From NCBI RefSeq assembly GCF_910596095.1, contig NC_056550.1:22006001-22070000 (forward strand): 64,000 bases of DNA, in the 5' to 3' direction. The notes under the pieces were generated by a model. It was not told the DNA's origin, did no database searches, and saw only the letters and a list, made by a program, of their open reading frames with translations. Position 1 is the first letter of the stretch. Each line of letters begins with the position of its first letter. A program made the position numbers and the translations under genes. The stretch is from Thunnus maccoyii (taxonomy: Eukaryota; Chordata; Actinopteri; Scombriformes; Scombridae). Shown piece by piece: positions 24,966-39,900 of this stretch.

Positions 24966-27900
24966 GTGAGAAAAATCTCCACTTTTGCTTAATTTCATTC
25001 ATATAAAAGTGGGAAAAAGCGGCCAGACATCACACCTATTGCGCATGCTTTTTGTTTTGGTGACGACTTCCAGTCAGAAAATGCGTTAGAAAACAGACAG
25101 TGAAAGATATTCTCTGCGTATTCTGGATTTGGTGCCTTGGTATGCCACGAACCACAAGTCCGAGCCGTGAGTGGAACCAGATGTGGGGAAAAACAGGGGG
25201 GAGGGGGGGTAGGGGGGGGGAGGGAGGCTAAAGGCTTAGTCTCTCTATTGTGATTTTTATTTATGCAAAAAAAAGTTGATTCAAAGCTGCAAAGCATCGC
25301 ACTTTATTAGTTCTCTCCTCTAGGGATGTTTTTAAGCTGTTTTGTAAAACTGAAAGACGGGTGACGCGTTTGGCACCCTGTGGGCAGATGTGACCTTTAG
25401 GCTACATCCTGTTACAGCTTGCAATTAACACATTCAGTCCAATTCCGAGCAGCTACTACACCGTTTCATGTTATGGGGACACTGTGGAGGTTAAACTCAC
25501 CTAAACAATCCTACAATAGAGTTCAGGTTGACTCTCAGAGCGCTTTTTCATGCGTAAACATTCAATTTATTATCTTTTTCTTATATGACCCCATGAGTCA
25601 GAGTTTACCAACTTGACTATACTGTCAGTGACTTTTCTATTGTACAGATTAAAGGACAGGTTCACAGTTTTCCAAGTCTGTCTTAAAACAACAGTCAGGT
25701 GCCCAAATGAGCACTGAAACAGGTTTTGCTCGCTGTAATCATTCCTCCTGTTCATACTGGCTATTAAACAACCCCCCCCACACCCCTCCAAAATGTGCTT
25801 ACAGTGTAAATGATGGAGGCCAAAATCCACACGGTCCTGCTTTTGAGCAAAAAATGTGTTGAAAAGTTTATCTGAGGATAATATGAGGCTTCAGCTGTCT
25901 GAGTTTGTCAAATAAAGTGGATATCTTCCACAGTTGCACTCTTTTTTTAGTATAATATTCCCTCTTCGTGTCTCGACGGACAGTGTTTTCCTGTTCAGCT
26001 GCAGTGAAAGGATTGTGACAAAAAGAGGGAATTTGGCACTATAAAGACTGTAACTTTGAAAGATATTGACTTGATTTGATTAATTTGGACGACTGAAGCC
26101 TCGTTTTAGCTTCAAATAAGCTTTTAAATACGTTTTTGCACTGAAGGAGGATTGTGGGTTTTATCCCCCATCACTTATATTGAAAGTGCGTTATGAAGGG
26201 ATCTCTCAGTATGAACAGGAGGAATGATTACAGCAGGAAAAATATGTAAATCTTCATTTGGGCACCTGACTATTATTTTTAAGGCAGAGTTGAAAAATTG
26301 CCTGATTTCTTTTGTGTCACAGAAAAAAGTACCTAGACGGTGGAAATGTAGGTTGTCAGCATCAAGTATCCAGTTTAATTTAAATCAAATCTGGGCAAGG
26401 TTGTCACTTTATGTAACCCACTTATTTTCTGATCTATTTTCACTGCTTTAGTTGACATTACTCAAAAGCATCTGAGGTTACAACATCACATTTTCGGATC
26501 AGATGTTATTTTTCCTGTATTTTAACAACACTTCATAGATTTGGAGCAGCGCAGCAGAACAGCACGCTGCCTCTTTATCCTTTTAATATTCCTCTTTTAA
26601 CTTTTTTTTATTTATTTGATGAAGTTAGATAAAAACATGCGATTGTGAGTGTTTACACTCCCACTCCTTACACTCTCATCTCGGAGAGTGTACTTGCAAA
26701 CATTATCCAGAGCTCTTTTTTTTTGGCGAGGCTTAGTGTCTTAATTTCAAAATGACTTGCACCCATCTGCCATCAAACTGCAATGCTGCAGAAGTTGAGA
26801 ATCCCTTTTCAATCACTTTTAAGCCAAATGGATGAGATGCAAACCGGATCTTAAGGGGGAAAATAATCAATGTTGATTTGTTTTATGAAATGCTGTCTCT
26901 CTGGATTTGTTATGTGAAATGTTTTGCCGTTCCCAACCACTACAGTTTATCGCACAAAATATCTTTCAAGCTCTGTGTAACTTCTTAGAAATGAGGTTTT
27001 TCCTGTTAGTGTATTGCCACAGTGACGTATTTGTGACTTTTTTAATTTGTGCATGAAAGTTCAGACTAAGTAAATTATAAATATAAGTGATTCTGATGTT
27101 CATTATGAGTGGAACAGCTCCAGCACTGCGGTGTTAACGATCTCACACAAAAATACCCATCAAAATTCATTTGAAAATTTAACCACAGAAGTCGATACAG
27201 CTCTTATCCCATGCTGATTTAACAGTTAAACCTGCGCTACCATAATAATCATTTATCACAGCGCGTAAGTGTGGGAGTGATGGAAAGTTTTGACACTCCC
27301 TCTGGTTTCTAAATTCGATTTGCACTCTCTCCGAAGAGGTTAGAGTTTGCTCTGATTCTGAGTGTGGCTGCAAAATGCAAATATGCTCTTCTCTCCAATA
27401 GCCCCTCTCTTTCTCTCTCGCCCTCTTTCTCCTCTCCCATGCTTCTCGGATGAGGTAAAACCTATCCACAGTTTGGAGTTGCCTCAGAGGCCAGACCACC
27501 ATAAAACACCAAAGAAACAAACACAGCAGGCTGGAATTTCCTGCCTATTTGTTGGTTGCCATTTTATCACACTGGCCGGTTAAAAGGCCTGGTTTTTTTT
27601 TTTATCACAGACATCTGTCAAAATAAGGAAAGGTTGTGGGAAAAACTAATGCTCATATTTCAGTTTAGATCTTTAGATTAAATATGAGTAAATTAAAGGG
27701 AGAAAAACAGTTTGGTTAGTTTTAACTCTCTGGCAGCTGCAGAGAGTCACACTCTTCCTCCAAAGAGTGCGATATAGAGAAGTTTGAAGTCATAACACTT
27801 CAAGTCAAGACACGCTATTGATTATTCACCCACAATCCAAAGTATTGTCCTCAAACCTGGTCCAATAGATGACCGTATTGAGGAGGTGGAAGTTCTGGGA

Positions 27901-30900
27901 ATATCTGCCTCTCTTGGCGACTGGTGCCGGTTGTTCTTGGCCGTTGGTTTCGGCCTCTCTCTTCAGCAGGAAACAGTCTTCGGCGTTGAAAAAAAAAAAG
28001 GGGGGGGTGACAGGACAAAGACAAGGATGAGATCACAGCAGGAGAGCTGTTGTAGCTTAGCCTTCACAGGGCTCAATGGCTTAAAGTTAATCTGAAATTC
28101 TGCACTCTCTCTGATTGCCCGGGAGTTTTTCTCACATCAAACATCCAGTCGTGTCCCCTCTAGACTGGAATTTAAAACTTCTATTTGAATTTGCTTCTTG
28201 TTGTCTGGAACTTCAGCTTCAGGTTGTGTAGAAGTTCAAAAAGCTTCTCATATATTTACACATACCGCAGTGAATTCAACACACAATGTAAGGGGCTAAT
28301 TCTGACTTTTACTTGGACGGCGCTGGTGTGAAAATCTTCCCACGGGCACCACCGAAGCCGACGCTGTGATCTATTTTTAAAGATGGCATTAATTCCTATT
28401 GTGAAAATGACTAAATGGTATCAGACTGATTTACTGGCACATGAGCTGCGCCTCGTTAACAAGTCAGCATTGTTGTGTAACAGCGGCGGTTCGAGCATCC
28501 TCATGACTTTTTGCTCGCGATGAGAGGAAGCTAAATCCTGAGCTTATAGCATATCAACATCTTATTGGTTGTTGTGGCAGACATCACACTGTAATGTATG
28601 CAGCACAGAGATGGATTACACCGCGGAAGGGAGGACAGGGATTTATACTGAGGGTTTAATGTAAAATATACTGTAATCAAGTGGTTATAGGGGAACACGG
28701 GAAGGCTTTGATCTGACAGAAGTCAGTGATGTTTTAGTGGCTACACCAGACTCTGACTTTCCACAGAAACAGGTCTTCTCCTGAATTTCATTCAGCTCTG
28801 GATTATGTTGCATTAATAGGAGTGACTGGAATAACGGCCTCATGGAAAGAGAGTTTGGCACAGAAAAAAAACCGAGATGTTTTGTGTTCGTTGGATGTAG
28901 TTTTTGGCTCCCTGATAATATTTAAAAGATTTTGTGTCCCTGTTAGGCAACACAATTTCTCTGATGTGAATCTTGAAACAATGATCTGGCAGCAAACAAG
29001 CCTTACAGCTGGGTGTTATTGTACAAAAAAAAAAAAAAAAGGATTGCTTTATAAAAAGATCAGGGTGGTGATTATATGTGATTACACTGTACATACCTCA
29101 AGATGGACCTCTCTGCCGCCGCGCTCTCTCACTGTGTTTGCTAACACTGCTTCTGAGAAACTCAACCGCAGAGGCCGAGTGCAAGACGAGGGGCGTGTCG
29201 GTCGTCTCCTCCTGATTACAGGAGTTTTTATGGAGCTCTCGATGAGACTCCATTGTCTCTGTGTTCATAAAAGCGGCCACGGGAGGTTTGGAGTGTTTCA
29301 GCTGAGAGGTGAGGAAACAAGGGATTTCTACAGACTGAGCTGACTGAAGTGGCCACATATGAGAGTGGTGTTTTTCAGCTAAATGCCCAGTGATCTTTCC
29401 CACCTACCCCACTTCCTGGCCTCTCACAGGAGCCCGCCGAGTAGGAATGCTGAGGGTCTCACTTTCTCTCCTTTGAATCTCACATCTGAGAGTTGTGTTT
29501 ATTTTGCGGATATATATATGTATATATTTTAATAATTTTGAACAGGACCTTAATTTAGAGTCACTCCTACGCTCCTGACATGTATTTCTTTCTCTCGCCC
29601 ACCTTCGCACACTCTCATAACCACACGCTAGTATATTCGCAGTCCTGGCTTCTAGTTTACCAATCTCTAAATGCTTCAAGAAGAGAAAAACAGGAATGAA
29701 GGAAAACCACATATTTTTTTTTGAGAAAGGGTGTTGGGTTTTATTCCCGAAATTCCAGTCACTGAGGCTGGCGTCCGGCCACTGCCCTGAATGTGTTAAG
29801 TTCAACACTTTTTTTTGTCAGTACTCTTTGTTTTTTGTTATCATTTTATTTATTTTTGTATGTTTTTCTATGGTATAAGTGTATATGAGGATACTGCCAG
29901 GCTCTGTGGGTAACACCTTGTAGGCAGCCGTAGCTCCTAATGCTAAGTAATGCTTATAAAGGCATCAGTGTACAGTAGTGAGAGGTCTGCAGACTGAAAA
30001 CAACAACCCATTTCACCCTTGAGGATCATTACAGTTTCACCAAATTAATCATATTTAGACATGTTAAAACATTTGGTTATATGAGTCAAATGTATCAGTC
30101 ACACTCTCAAGATAAAGATCCTTATATATTTATCCCCCCAAAACCACCAACTGCTGCTCTCTCCACAGTCTAAACCGACAGAAATAGACACCACAAACTA
30201 TACCGAACCAGGCCAGAGGCAATTCCAGGTCAACCTTCTGGAATGTGGTGAATTCCTGAAAACTGGTGCATGGTTTGGAAATTATTCGTCTGTGATCACA
30301 AACCCTACATTAAAGGACAAACATGTGTATCCACTTTGCACTGTTTATTGCATGACATTTCTGCAATTACTTCCTGCTGAGAGCTTTGTCATATTATGTG
30401 TATGCATGTTTTTTAGGGTTATTGCAGGTTTATTAGAGGATTAATACCACTGAAGGGACACCAGAGGCCACAGCTGAAGCTAGTTCTAACACAGTATTGT
30501 ATCCATTAATGGAGATATTGATCCAAACGCCGGCCTGTTCTCTGCTCACATCAGCTGCTAACATGGAATCCTGTTTTCATCTGCATTATCGACTGATGCT
30601 ATTGTTTCCCCCCTCTCTGCACAGCACCGGCGGACTCTGACGAGTTTGCCTTCTTCCATGAGGGCGCCAATGGGTGCCTCGGGGTGCGAGATCACTCCCT
30701 CATCCTGTCATCCTCCTGCGAGGACGACAGCCAGCGCTGGAAGTGGGTAACGCGGGGTCGCCTGTTCAACCTGGGCTCCTCACTGTGCCTCGGCTTGACC
30801 ACTGGCAACTACACCTCCAGGTGGGCCAAGTCTCCTCTGGGTGTGTACACCTGTGACCGCGAGCCCCCCAGAGTACGCTGGACCTGGAACTGTGCCCAAG

Positions 30901-33900
30901 TGCTGGAAAACCTCAATACCTACCTTCCCTCGCCCTTGTTTTGGAACGCGTCCTCCACCTCCGCCCCTTCTAAATGGTCACTGCATGGTGGTGTTCGGGA
31001 CCTGTGCACTAAAGCATATCGCGGTGAGCATTCTTTCATCACAGAGATTTAGATTTGCATGGATTACCGCAGATCGGTGTTTAGGGTTTACCTGTGTTTT
31101 CTCTAGAATGTTTCAAAAATCAAGATAATCTTGATAACTTCAAGATTTCCTTTGAAATTCTTTCATTTTTAAAATCAGTTATCCTGTGGACATGTAAATG
31201 AGATCGCTGGTATTGCACCCCTTTGCAAATTATTCTCAGTTAAATGGAGTTTCCCCAAATGAAGCAGCTCACCTGTGATCATACAGATGTGAGCTGCGCC
31301 TGCACCGCACTATATGTTGTGCTGCCTCAAAGCGGCAGATAGACTTACTGTTGTGGATGCCACAGCTGTATCTGATCAAATGGATATAGCAGTGTTGCTT
31401 TTAGGAAATCTTTGAGGACAAGTGGCTTCCTGCCAGTCAGAAAGCCAAGGATAACATTGCCGGTGTTTGTAAACTCCAGTAAACAGACGGAGTCGTCCTT
31501 GCCCTCAAGTATATTTGTATTTATATGTAGTTTTCAGTCCAGATTAAATCAAACCATGGTGGTTCGCAGCTAAGCCTCATTTCCGCTGTCAGTGCCACTC
31601 ATGTCACAGTTGTTCATTGACGAACTATACTGTGAGACCCAGTCAGCCATACCAGTCTGTAATTAACAGGCTCAGGTTGACTGCAATTAAACCCAGATCT
31701 GCCGTAAAGACCCGAAAATCTCCCTTCGCTTTCTTCTTTATCTTTCCACTTCGAAGTCTCTTTTACCTTTTTGTGCCGAGGGAATTGGGTACGTTGGCGT
31801 TTTTTAACTTTCAAGTGCGGATCTACACAAGTTTTCTTTGTGAAGTCGACTCACTGCTGGAGAGGAATGCCTCTGACATAGTTAGCCGAGGAGTAGCTCC
31901 AATGCAGCCAGCCAGCCAGCCAGCGGTGGAGCAGAGAGGGAAGTCAGGGAGGGAGCTTCAGAAATCTTTCCTCCCTCGTTTAACATGTCCTACTTTCCAT
32001 TGGCCTAATGTGTTTTGGTAACACTACAGACCCAGCCTCTCTCCCTCTCTCTCTCTGTCTTTGTTGCCCTTTAAAAATGCTATACATGTGGAATGTAGAC
32101 TAAAACACCAACCTAGGGGTATTTTTTTAAACTTTAGAGATCAGATATAGATTATTAGTTCAAAAGCCTGGTTCAAAAGTTGCACGTGATCTTTAAAAGA
32201 TTCTGCTCTGGAATATAAATATTATAAATATTATAAACATGAAGTTAAAAGTTAATTTGCTTAATAATCTGCTTTTTTTTCCCTCTTCCTTCTGCTGACC
32301 ACCATTTGACCACTTTACTGTTTTAACTGTAACATTATCCACTGTTTTCACCATGTGTTTGATTATACAAGTCACTGAGAAAACAGATAAGGTATTTCAG
32401 TTCAGCACAGTTCACAGCCATAATTTTAGACAACACAAGTGAAGCCTGTCTCCGCTGCTACATGCGGTGATTTAAATCTCTCCTCTGTTTGCTCCCCAGA
32501 GATCTATACAATCCAGGGGAACTCTCATGGTCGTCCCTGCTACCTGCCCTTCCTGTACGATGGCCAGTGGTTCCACAGCTGCACCAGCATCGGGCGTGAG
32601 GACGGTCACCTCTGGTGCGCCACCACCTTCGACTACGGGAAGGACGAGCGCTGGGGGTTCTGTCCGGTTAAGAGTGAGTTATCACTTTGTATGCTGAGGA
32701 CTGTATTTTATACCTGTCTGAAGAAACTGCCAGAAACTCAGTGAGCTTCACCACAAATTCCTCTCACCCAAACTATTTATTTTACTCATGTTTCCTCCTG
32801 CTTCCTTCCCTTGCTTCTAAACTGACTTTTTTATCTCCTTCCCCTTCACTGTCAGGTAATGGCTGTGAGACCTTCTGGGATACTGACCCGCTGACAGACA
32901 GCTGTTACCAGTTTAATTTCCAGGCTACGCTGTCATGGAGCGAGGCTCGGATCAGTTGCCAGCAGCAGGGGGCAGACCTGCTAAGCATCACCAAGCTGCA
33001 TGAGCAGACCTACATCAATGGTAAAGTCAATGCACACACACACATACAAATATGTGCAGAGGCATCCACTCTTATTGTAGCTGTATTGTAGCCAAATGTA
33101 CAATGTACACAGGAATTTGACTGGGTGATACAGCACAGTGAGAGAAGAAAATAGTAGAATAAGACATAAAAGAGCACACTAAGTAAAAAGAGTAAAATAA
33201 CTATAAATAAGAATATATTTACAAGTGAAGAACAAGAGTATATATACTTATTTGAGCTTGCATTTTGTTAAAATGTTTGAATAGTTATTTTAAAATGTCC
33301 AAATGGCTAGATATCAAATAAGTTAAGTAATAATGTATGCCCAATTATGCTACATATTGCACAGTTCTGGCAGGGTGGTTTGGCCCATAGTAGGGGTTGT
33401 TATCATTTGGCACTGACCATTTATTGCCATGAAATTTGTTGTGCAGATCTCAAAAGAAAGAAAATTATGGGATTTAATAGCCGATTTAAATGATCTTTCC
33501 TGTAGTGCCAACAGCAGTTCAGACTTCCAAGTTTTCTCCCCATCAGCTCTCTCCCATCAGCAAGAATTGATTTTTTGGATGTTGTGACCCTGTTACCAAT
33601 ATTAATCCTCACTTTGCTACTCTTATATAACCATTCTTTCATCTGCACAGTACAGTGTTGGCAGTTGAAATGATGGCTAACTGGGGGGATTATCTGGCTT
33701 CAATGGAGGCGCTCTGTTCTGTGCTTTCTTTTATTGTGTCATCGTTCACATAATTACACAGAGAACTGTGGGTTTATTTTTTTATTTTTTTTTTGCATTT
33801 GTCATATTTTATTTCATCTGAGAGAGTTGTTGTCCGGGTGTTTTTAGGTTTACTGACTGGCTACAGTGCTGCTTTGTGGATTGGCCTCAATGACCTGGAC

Positions 33901-36900
33901 ATCAATGGAGGCTGGCAGTGGGCCGACTCCTCGCCGCTCAAATATCTCAACTGGGAGCAAGGTTAGACTGCAAAAACAACACACTCCTTTCTGTCTTTTT
34001 AAAGCTTGAAGTATCTGTCATCTTTTTTTTTGAACATTTATTTCCCACTGAAGGCTGAACAGGCATGCTTGCTCATTTTTAGCTACACTCTGCACTTGAA
34101 GTTCAAATACTCACTTGGCGGGCGTCTTTTACTGCTGACCACCAGATTATTTAGGGGTTAAGTGCCTTGAACAAGGGCACCTCGGCATCAATAATGTTCT
34201 GAAGAGTTTTTCTTCCTTACTCTCCAACTGCAGACCAGCCAAACCATGCCGATGAGGAGAACTGTGCTGTGCTTAGGACGGAGTCATCGGGTCGTTGGCA
34301 AAACCGTGATTGTTCAGTTGCTCTTCCGTATGTCTGCAAGAAGAGGCCCAATGCCACCCTAGACCCCTTCACTACTGGTCAGTGTATTGGTAGTTGCATT
34401 AGTCCATTAAAGTCAAATTCAACAGTTACAGTCCTGCCACAGTGCCAGACTCTTACAATTTGATGGGCTTTATCTCTTTGCTACCACACAGACTCGTGGG
34501 CAGATGATGAGAAATATGAGTGTGACGTAGGCTGGCAGGCCTTTCAGGCAGGCTGCTACAAGCTGACTTCAGAGAAGATTGACTGGGATACGGCTCAGAA
34601 AACTTGCCAGAAGATGGAAGCCAACCTGGTCAGCATCCACACCCTCCCTGAGTTAGAGTTCATCATCCGCAACCTGAAGAAAGGTGATTCGCTAATTTCT
34701 TTTTACCTGTCTTTACCTTTCCCTCTGAATAATATAACTATCAGGAGTCAAAAATGAATGTGCTAGTTCACTGCTTTAATGTAGCCACTGGTTAAAATTA
34801 AGGAATACAATGAACAATTTGACAGATATATTCTAGATGGTGGATGTCAGGAATTTTGGTGTCTTTCTATATAAATGTAGAAAGAAGAATACTCTATCAG
34901 GACAAAAAGAGAAAGCATGTGTGCATGTAACTCACGTTGACGTCCAGCAGGATCAAAAACAGTCTACATCATACATGTATTGGAATGCTGTATTTTTTTT
35001 CTTCTGTTTTTTCAGTTTCTATTTTTAGCACAGGGGAGCAAAACATACCGATGTTTCAGCTGTACTTTCCTCAGTGTGCAATCTGAAAAAAATAGAGCTT
35101 TCTGATACATTTAGATATTTTTTTTGTTGACAAAAGTAAATATTTCTGTAAAATATTAACTTCTTGAAATGGTATGTTCCAACTATTTTCCTACAGTATA
35201 TGCCCACATCTCCACAGCAAGCTCAAATGTAGCGGAAACCCGACAGTTCACCCCTAGAAACTGAGGCACATGAAGTGAGGAATCAGATTTTTAGGTCATG
35301 GAAATGCTCCAACTCAGTTATTAAACCTCATGGAAAAGTTTTTTTTATATAAAACTTATTTTATAACAGGGTCTTTATAACTGGAACTTTAATCTCATTT
35401 ATAACTTCATTTCTGCTTTCCTACATGTGTCCTCTGTCAGACATTGACCAGCTATGGATAGGGCTCCACGACACTGATATGCAAATGGACTTCCAATGGA
35501 CTGACCACACACCCGTCATCTTCACCTACTGGCACCCCTTTGAACCCAACAACTTCCTCAACACTCAAGAAGATTGCGTCTCCATCTGGGGAGCTGTGAG
35601 TGACCCCCCTTCTTGCACCCTCTCACTGACCCCTGAATCTCAGGGCCTTAATCACTTCACAGAAACGGACTCTCACTGTCTACAAGTCTCCTCCGTTTGT
35701 ATATATATTTAGCAGCTGTGTTCTCTCTCTCTGTTTGTGTCTTGCTTACATGTGCAGGCGGGCCGCTGGGATGACAGCCCTTGTAATCTGAATCTGCCCT
35801 CCATCTGTAAGAAACCGGGAACAAAGAGTGATGGGAAACCGCAGCACCAAGAGTGCAAACTAGTATGACTCTTTTTTTCTCTCTGCGTTTAGTGCTGCAC
35901 TCTTCATCTGTTGTTTATACTTTATTAAGATCACTGAAAAAATGTTTTTATTCTGGACAAGATGTAGATATTTCTTCCCTATATCCATCTGTTTTATTCC
36001 ATATAGACTCTATTCAGATCTACTGCAGGCCTTCAGTGCTCTGATTACAGCTGCTAACTGTCTGTAGTGTTGGTTGGAGTATAATTATTATTCTAAATAT
36101 TTCAATCATTACTTTATCTTTGACATTTTTCCCAGAGTTCCCCTCCATCTCTCACCCCTCCACTTGGTCCATTAGTCTGCCCCCAGTCTGTAGCTGTAAT
36201 ATAAATCACTCTCTTAAGACTTGGGAATTTGAACAGGCACCACACTCAACCCTGGACTCACACACACTTCCCATAGTTTAACACGTAATTTTCCATTTCC
36301 CAAAACACAAAACAAAACCTGGAATACTTATTTTCAAGCCATTGAATCGGGACATATTGTTTGTTTTCACTCAACAAGTGTATACAGCAGATACAACATG
36401 AATATGCACTATCATGCCCACTACTTGTACCCACATGGCAAATTAAATCCCATCTGGCGGATCCATCTACATCTGTCTCTGATTTTACGGTTCATAATTC
36501 TCTCCGTATGAGCCTTTACGCCTCTCATACCTGACAAGCCCCTACCTGACCATCGCTTGAAAATGTTCACTACATTTAGTGGGATTTTTTTCAGTAATGT
36601 GGGACATGGGGGATAATCATAGTGAGAAAATAAATCAAAGTGTGTGTCTGTGTTAATCTATGCCCCTAAGAAATGTTATATTTCTAGCAAAGTGTTGATT
36701 TATGATGTAAATGATTTGAGGTTGAGGGTCGTGCTGATTCTCAGCTGTTACATCCGACAAAGATCTGTGTATGGAAAGAACATTTGTTTGGTGTAATGAA
36801 TCTTTACCCCTCTCCCTGGGGGACGGGGGGCATCATGGGTGGTAATGTGACAGGGGTCATTTGACATGGCACTCGCTGCAGGGCTCTGTGGCGATGCGGT

Positions 36901-39900
36901 TTGTCTCCAGCAGATGAGCTCACTTCACGCAACATGTGAAACAACAATGACCGAGTAGTGGCGTGCTGACTGCTGCGGCAACGTTAAACCACATGATCCC
37001 CAAACCATTTACCCCATCCAGCGCTGCGCTCATTTCTGAAAAAAAAATGTAATGGATTGCTCATTACTGTAATCACTGAAGCAGTAACTCCTCACGGAAG
37101 TATGTCTTTTTTGCTTTCTACTTCCAAAGATGGTGGTTTTATTATCAGAATAACTCTGTTGCCTCATGTGTGAATAACAGTTCTCTAATGTCAGAGGCAG
37201 CCTGAGGCGGACGCAGCTGTTGAGGACCCCTCAGCCACCAGGGGACCCCTAAAATAATTGAACTGGAATTATAGCAAATAACACATTCTTGAGGCACAAA
37301 AACAAAACTAGAAAATGTGCCCTAAAGTTATAATATTCCATATACATGTGTAGTTTCTATACAAAAACATTCCTGTTTTGCTGCTTAGGATCCCAAACAA
37401 GACTTTGCTCAGCCTTGCCTAATGTTTTTGTCAGTGTTTTGCTTGAAAAAATCAAAGTAGTTGTGGGAATATTTATAATAGTAACCACCCACAATAATTC
37501 AATTCATTGTTTCATGATTTAATAATTCTGACTGACAAAATCTAATTGAGGGTATGTAGAGGAATATAGTGTTTGGATGTTTCAGCTTCAGTATGACAGG
37601 TAATGGTCATATTGGTGGTATCAGGTTTAGTATTTCATAACATTACCACACACAAGGAAGAATCCTTTTATTATTGCTATATATTACTGGGAATACGCTA
37701 TTGTTCAACACTGAGTGCATGACATTATGACTGTGAGACAGAAAAAGCAAAGACAGGGAAGAATGTAAAGGAGACAAGAGTTTCAACAGATCAAGCCTCC
37801 CCAGCAGCTGTAATCTTTGAGGTTTCTGTCCAGATTCCAAAAGTGGTTGTGCAAAAAGACAGAGGTTGAGCTTATTCACACAAAGCTGTATACGAACTGT
37901 CTCTTGCTATCATACTCATGCACAATCTCACCCCCCGTGACCTTCTGTGTGTTGGCTCGGCTCTGCGTCTGTACACGTCCACAACTACAGTACATGAGCT
38001 GGCAGGAGGGATTGAGGCCAGGGAAAAGTTATTTCTGCATGCTTAGACTTGTTCTTTGTATCCTGCATCTGAGATACAGTGGACTGGATTTAATGGTCTC
38101 ACTTTTGTTTTGACTGTTAAAAAAAAAAAATTTGCTTTTTAGCTGCGCAAAGGAGGTTATGTTTTAGGTTTTGTTTGTTGGGCCATCTGTCTATTAGCAG
38201 GATATGTTTAAAATCACTCAACAGATGTTAATGAAATTTGGTGGAAGGATAGGTTTAGGGTCAAGGAATAAGTGGTTACTTTTTCCTGGTTCGGAGATGT
38301 GATATCACCACATGGAATTTATAAAGCACTGTATGTTTACAGTGTGAGGCAATGGAGAAAATCCCTTCTTTCTGATTTTTTTTCCCCCGAATTCCTTGGT
38401 CAAACACATAAAACATTTCTATCCAAATGGAAATGTCTAGCATATCATCCCTGTGCTATTTGATGCTCCATTTTCCTTTACCTGTTCCAATAAGTTGTTG
38501 TTTTGGCCTATAAATTGCCATGGAACTACCATAAATTGCATTTAACTTTAGACATTTTCACTTATGTAGGTGCTGCTGCAAGAACATGATAAATTTAAAT
38601 GCGCATAACCCAGTGGTCATGAGTCTGACTCAATTTAAGTTTTTCATTACCCTTCCATGTGCAAACCATCAATATTGTGGGGATTTAGGCATTATCCAAA
38701 AATCAACATGATTGTCTATCCCCATGTGTTCATTGATGCACATCCAGAACCAGATAATAAATGATTGAATTAATAAATTCAAGGAGTTGCGCAGTCTTAG
38801 TAGAAGTTTTTTTTTTAAGGAATTGTTCTAATTTTTTCCATAATATCCTCTTCTCTCCTTTCAGGGCTGGAAGTGGCACAGTCCAGCTTGTTACTGGGTT
38901 CAAGAAGCTCTGGCCACCTTTGATGAGGCCAAGAAGTCCTGTGAGAGTAAAGATGCTGCCCTTGTTACTATTACCAATAGGTGTGTACTGCAACACAAAC
39001 ACTGACAAACAGATGGACTCCTTTGCTGGGATTAAAAGATATCACAGTGTGTTTCTTAGTCCCTAATAGCCTCTTAAAATCTTAAAAGGTTCGAACAGGC
39101 CTTCGCCAGCAGCCTGGTGTTCGGTCGTTCTGGAGATTTCTGGATCGGCCTCAGTGATCACGGCAGCGCCGGCTTATTCCACTGGCTCAGCGGGGATGTA
39201 GTGTCCTACACCAACTGGAACAGAGACCAGCCAGGTAAGTTACACTTCTCATGTCTGTGTCAGTGTGTGAATAATGTATAGAATCGATTACAAATATGAT
39301 CTAATAATGTATCGTCCAGTACCACGTAACCAGATTGTTGAAGTGGTGTATAAGCATTAAGATCAATCATAGGATCAATCAAAATAACCATATGGAAATT
39401 TTTTTTTAAAAAATTCTAGTGATTGGATTATGCAGTGATAATCTGAAATATGTACTAAGAAACAAAAAAAGTCAATCAATGGTCAATGAAAGTCATGTAC
39501 ATCCATGATCCATGTGAGTACATACTACTAGGTATATAGATTGACCTGATTGAATGGATTGAGTGGAATATGTAGTAAAGACCAAAAATATGCATTCCTA
39601 AGACTATTTGCAGTCTAGTAAAACATTAAATGATTATTGCATTAGCAAACAAATTTAACTATAAGAATAATTCATTAACAAACCCAATAGAAAACATATA
39701 TGACAAAATTCAAAATTATGTTCTGCAGTTATTATATGATGTTTACCTCTTAGTTCACATACATAAGGATACACTTATGAATCACTTGTGAAACATTTTT
39801 ACCAACATGTCATGGTTTTTTTTAAACATTTTCATCTTTATTCATATTTCATCAAAGATATTACCTGGTGGAACCCAAACTTCAAACCATTGGAGGTCAT

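Noticed and set aside
28822..29343. 173-residue ORF in mrc2 intron 1
   Set aside because: It runs through a poly(A) tract translated as Lys repeats, has no recognisable domain, and lies within an intron.
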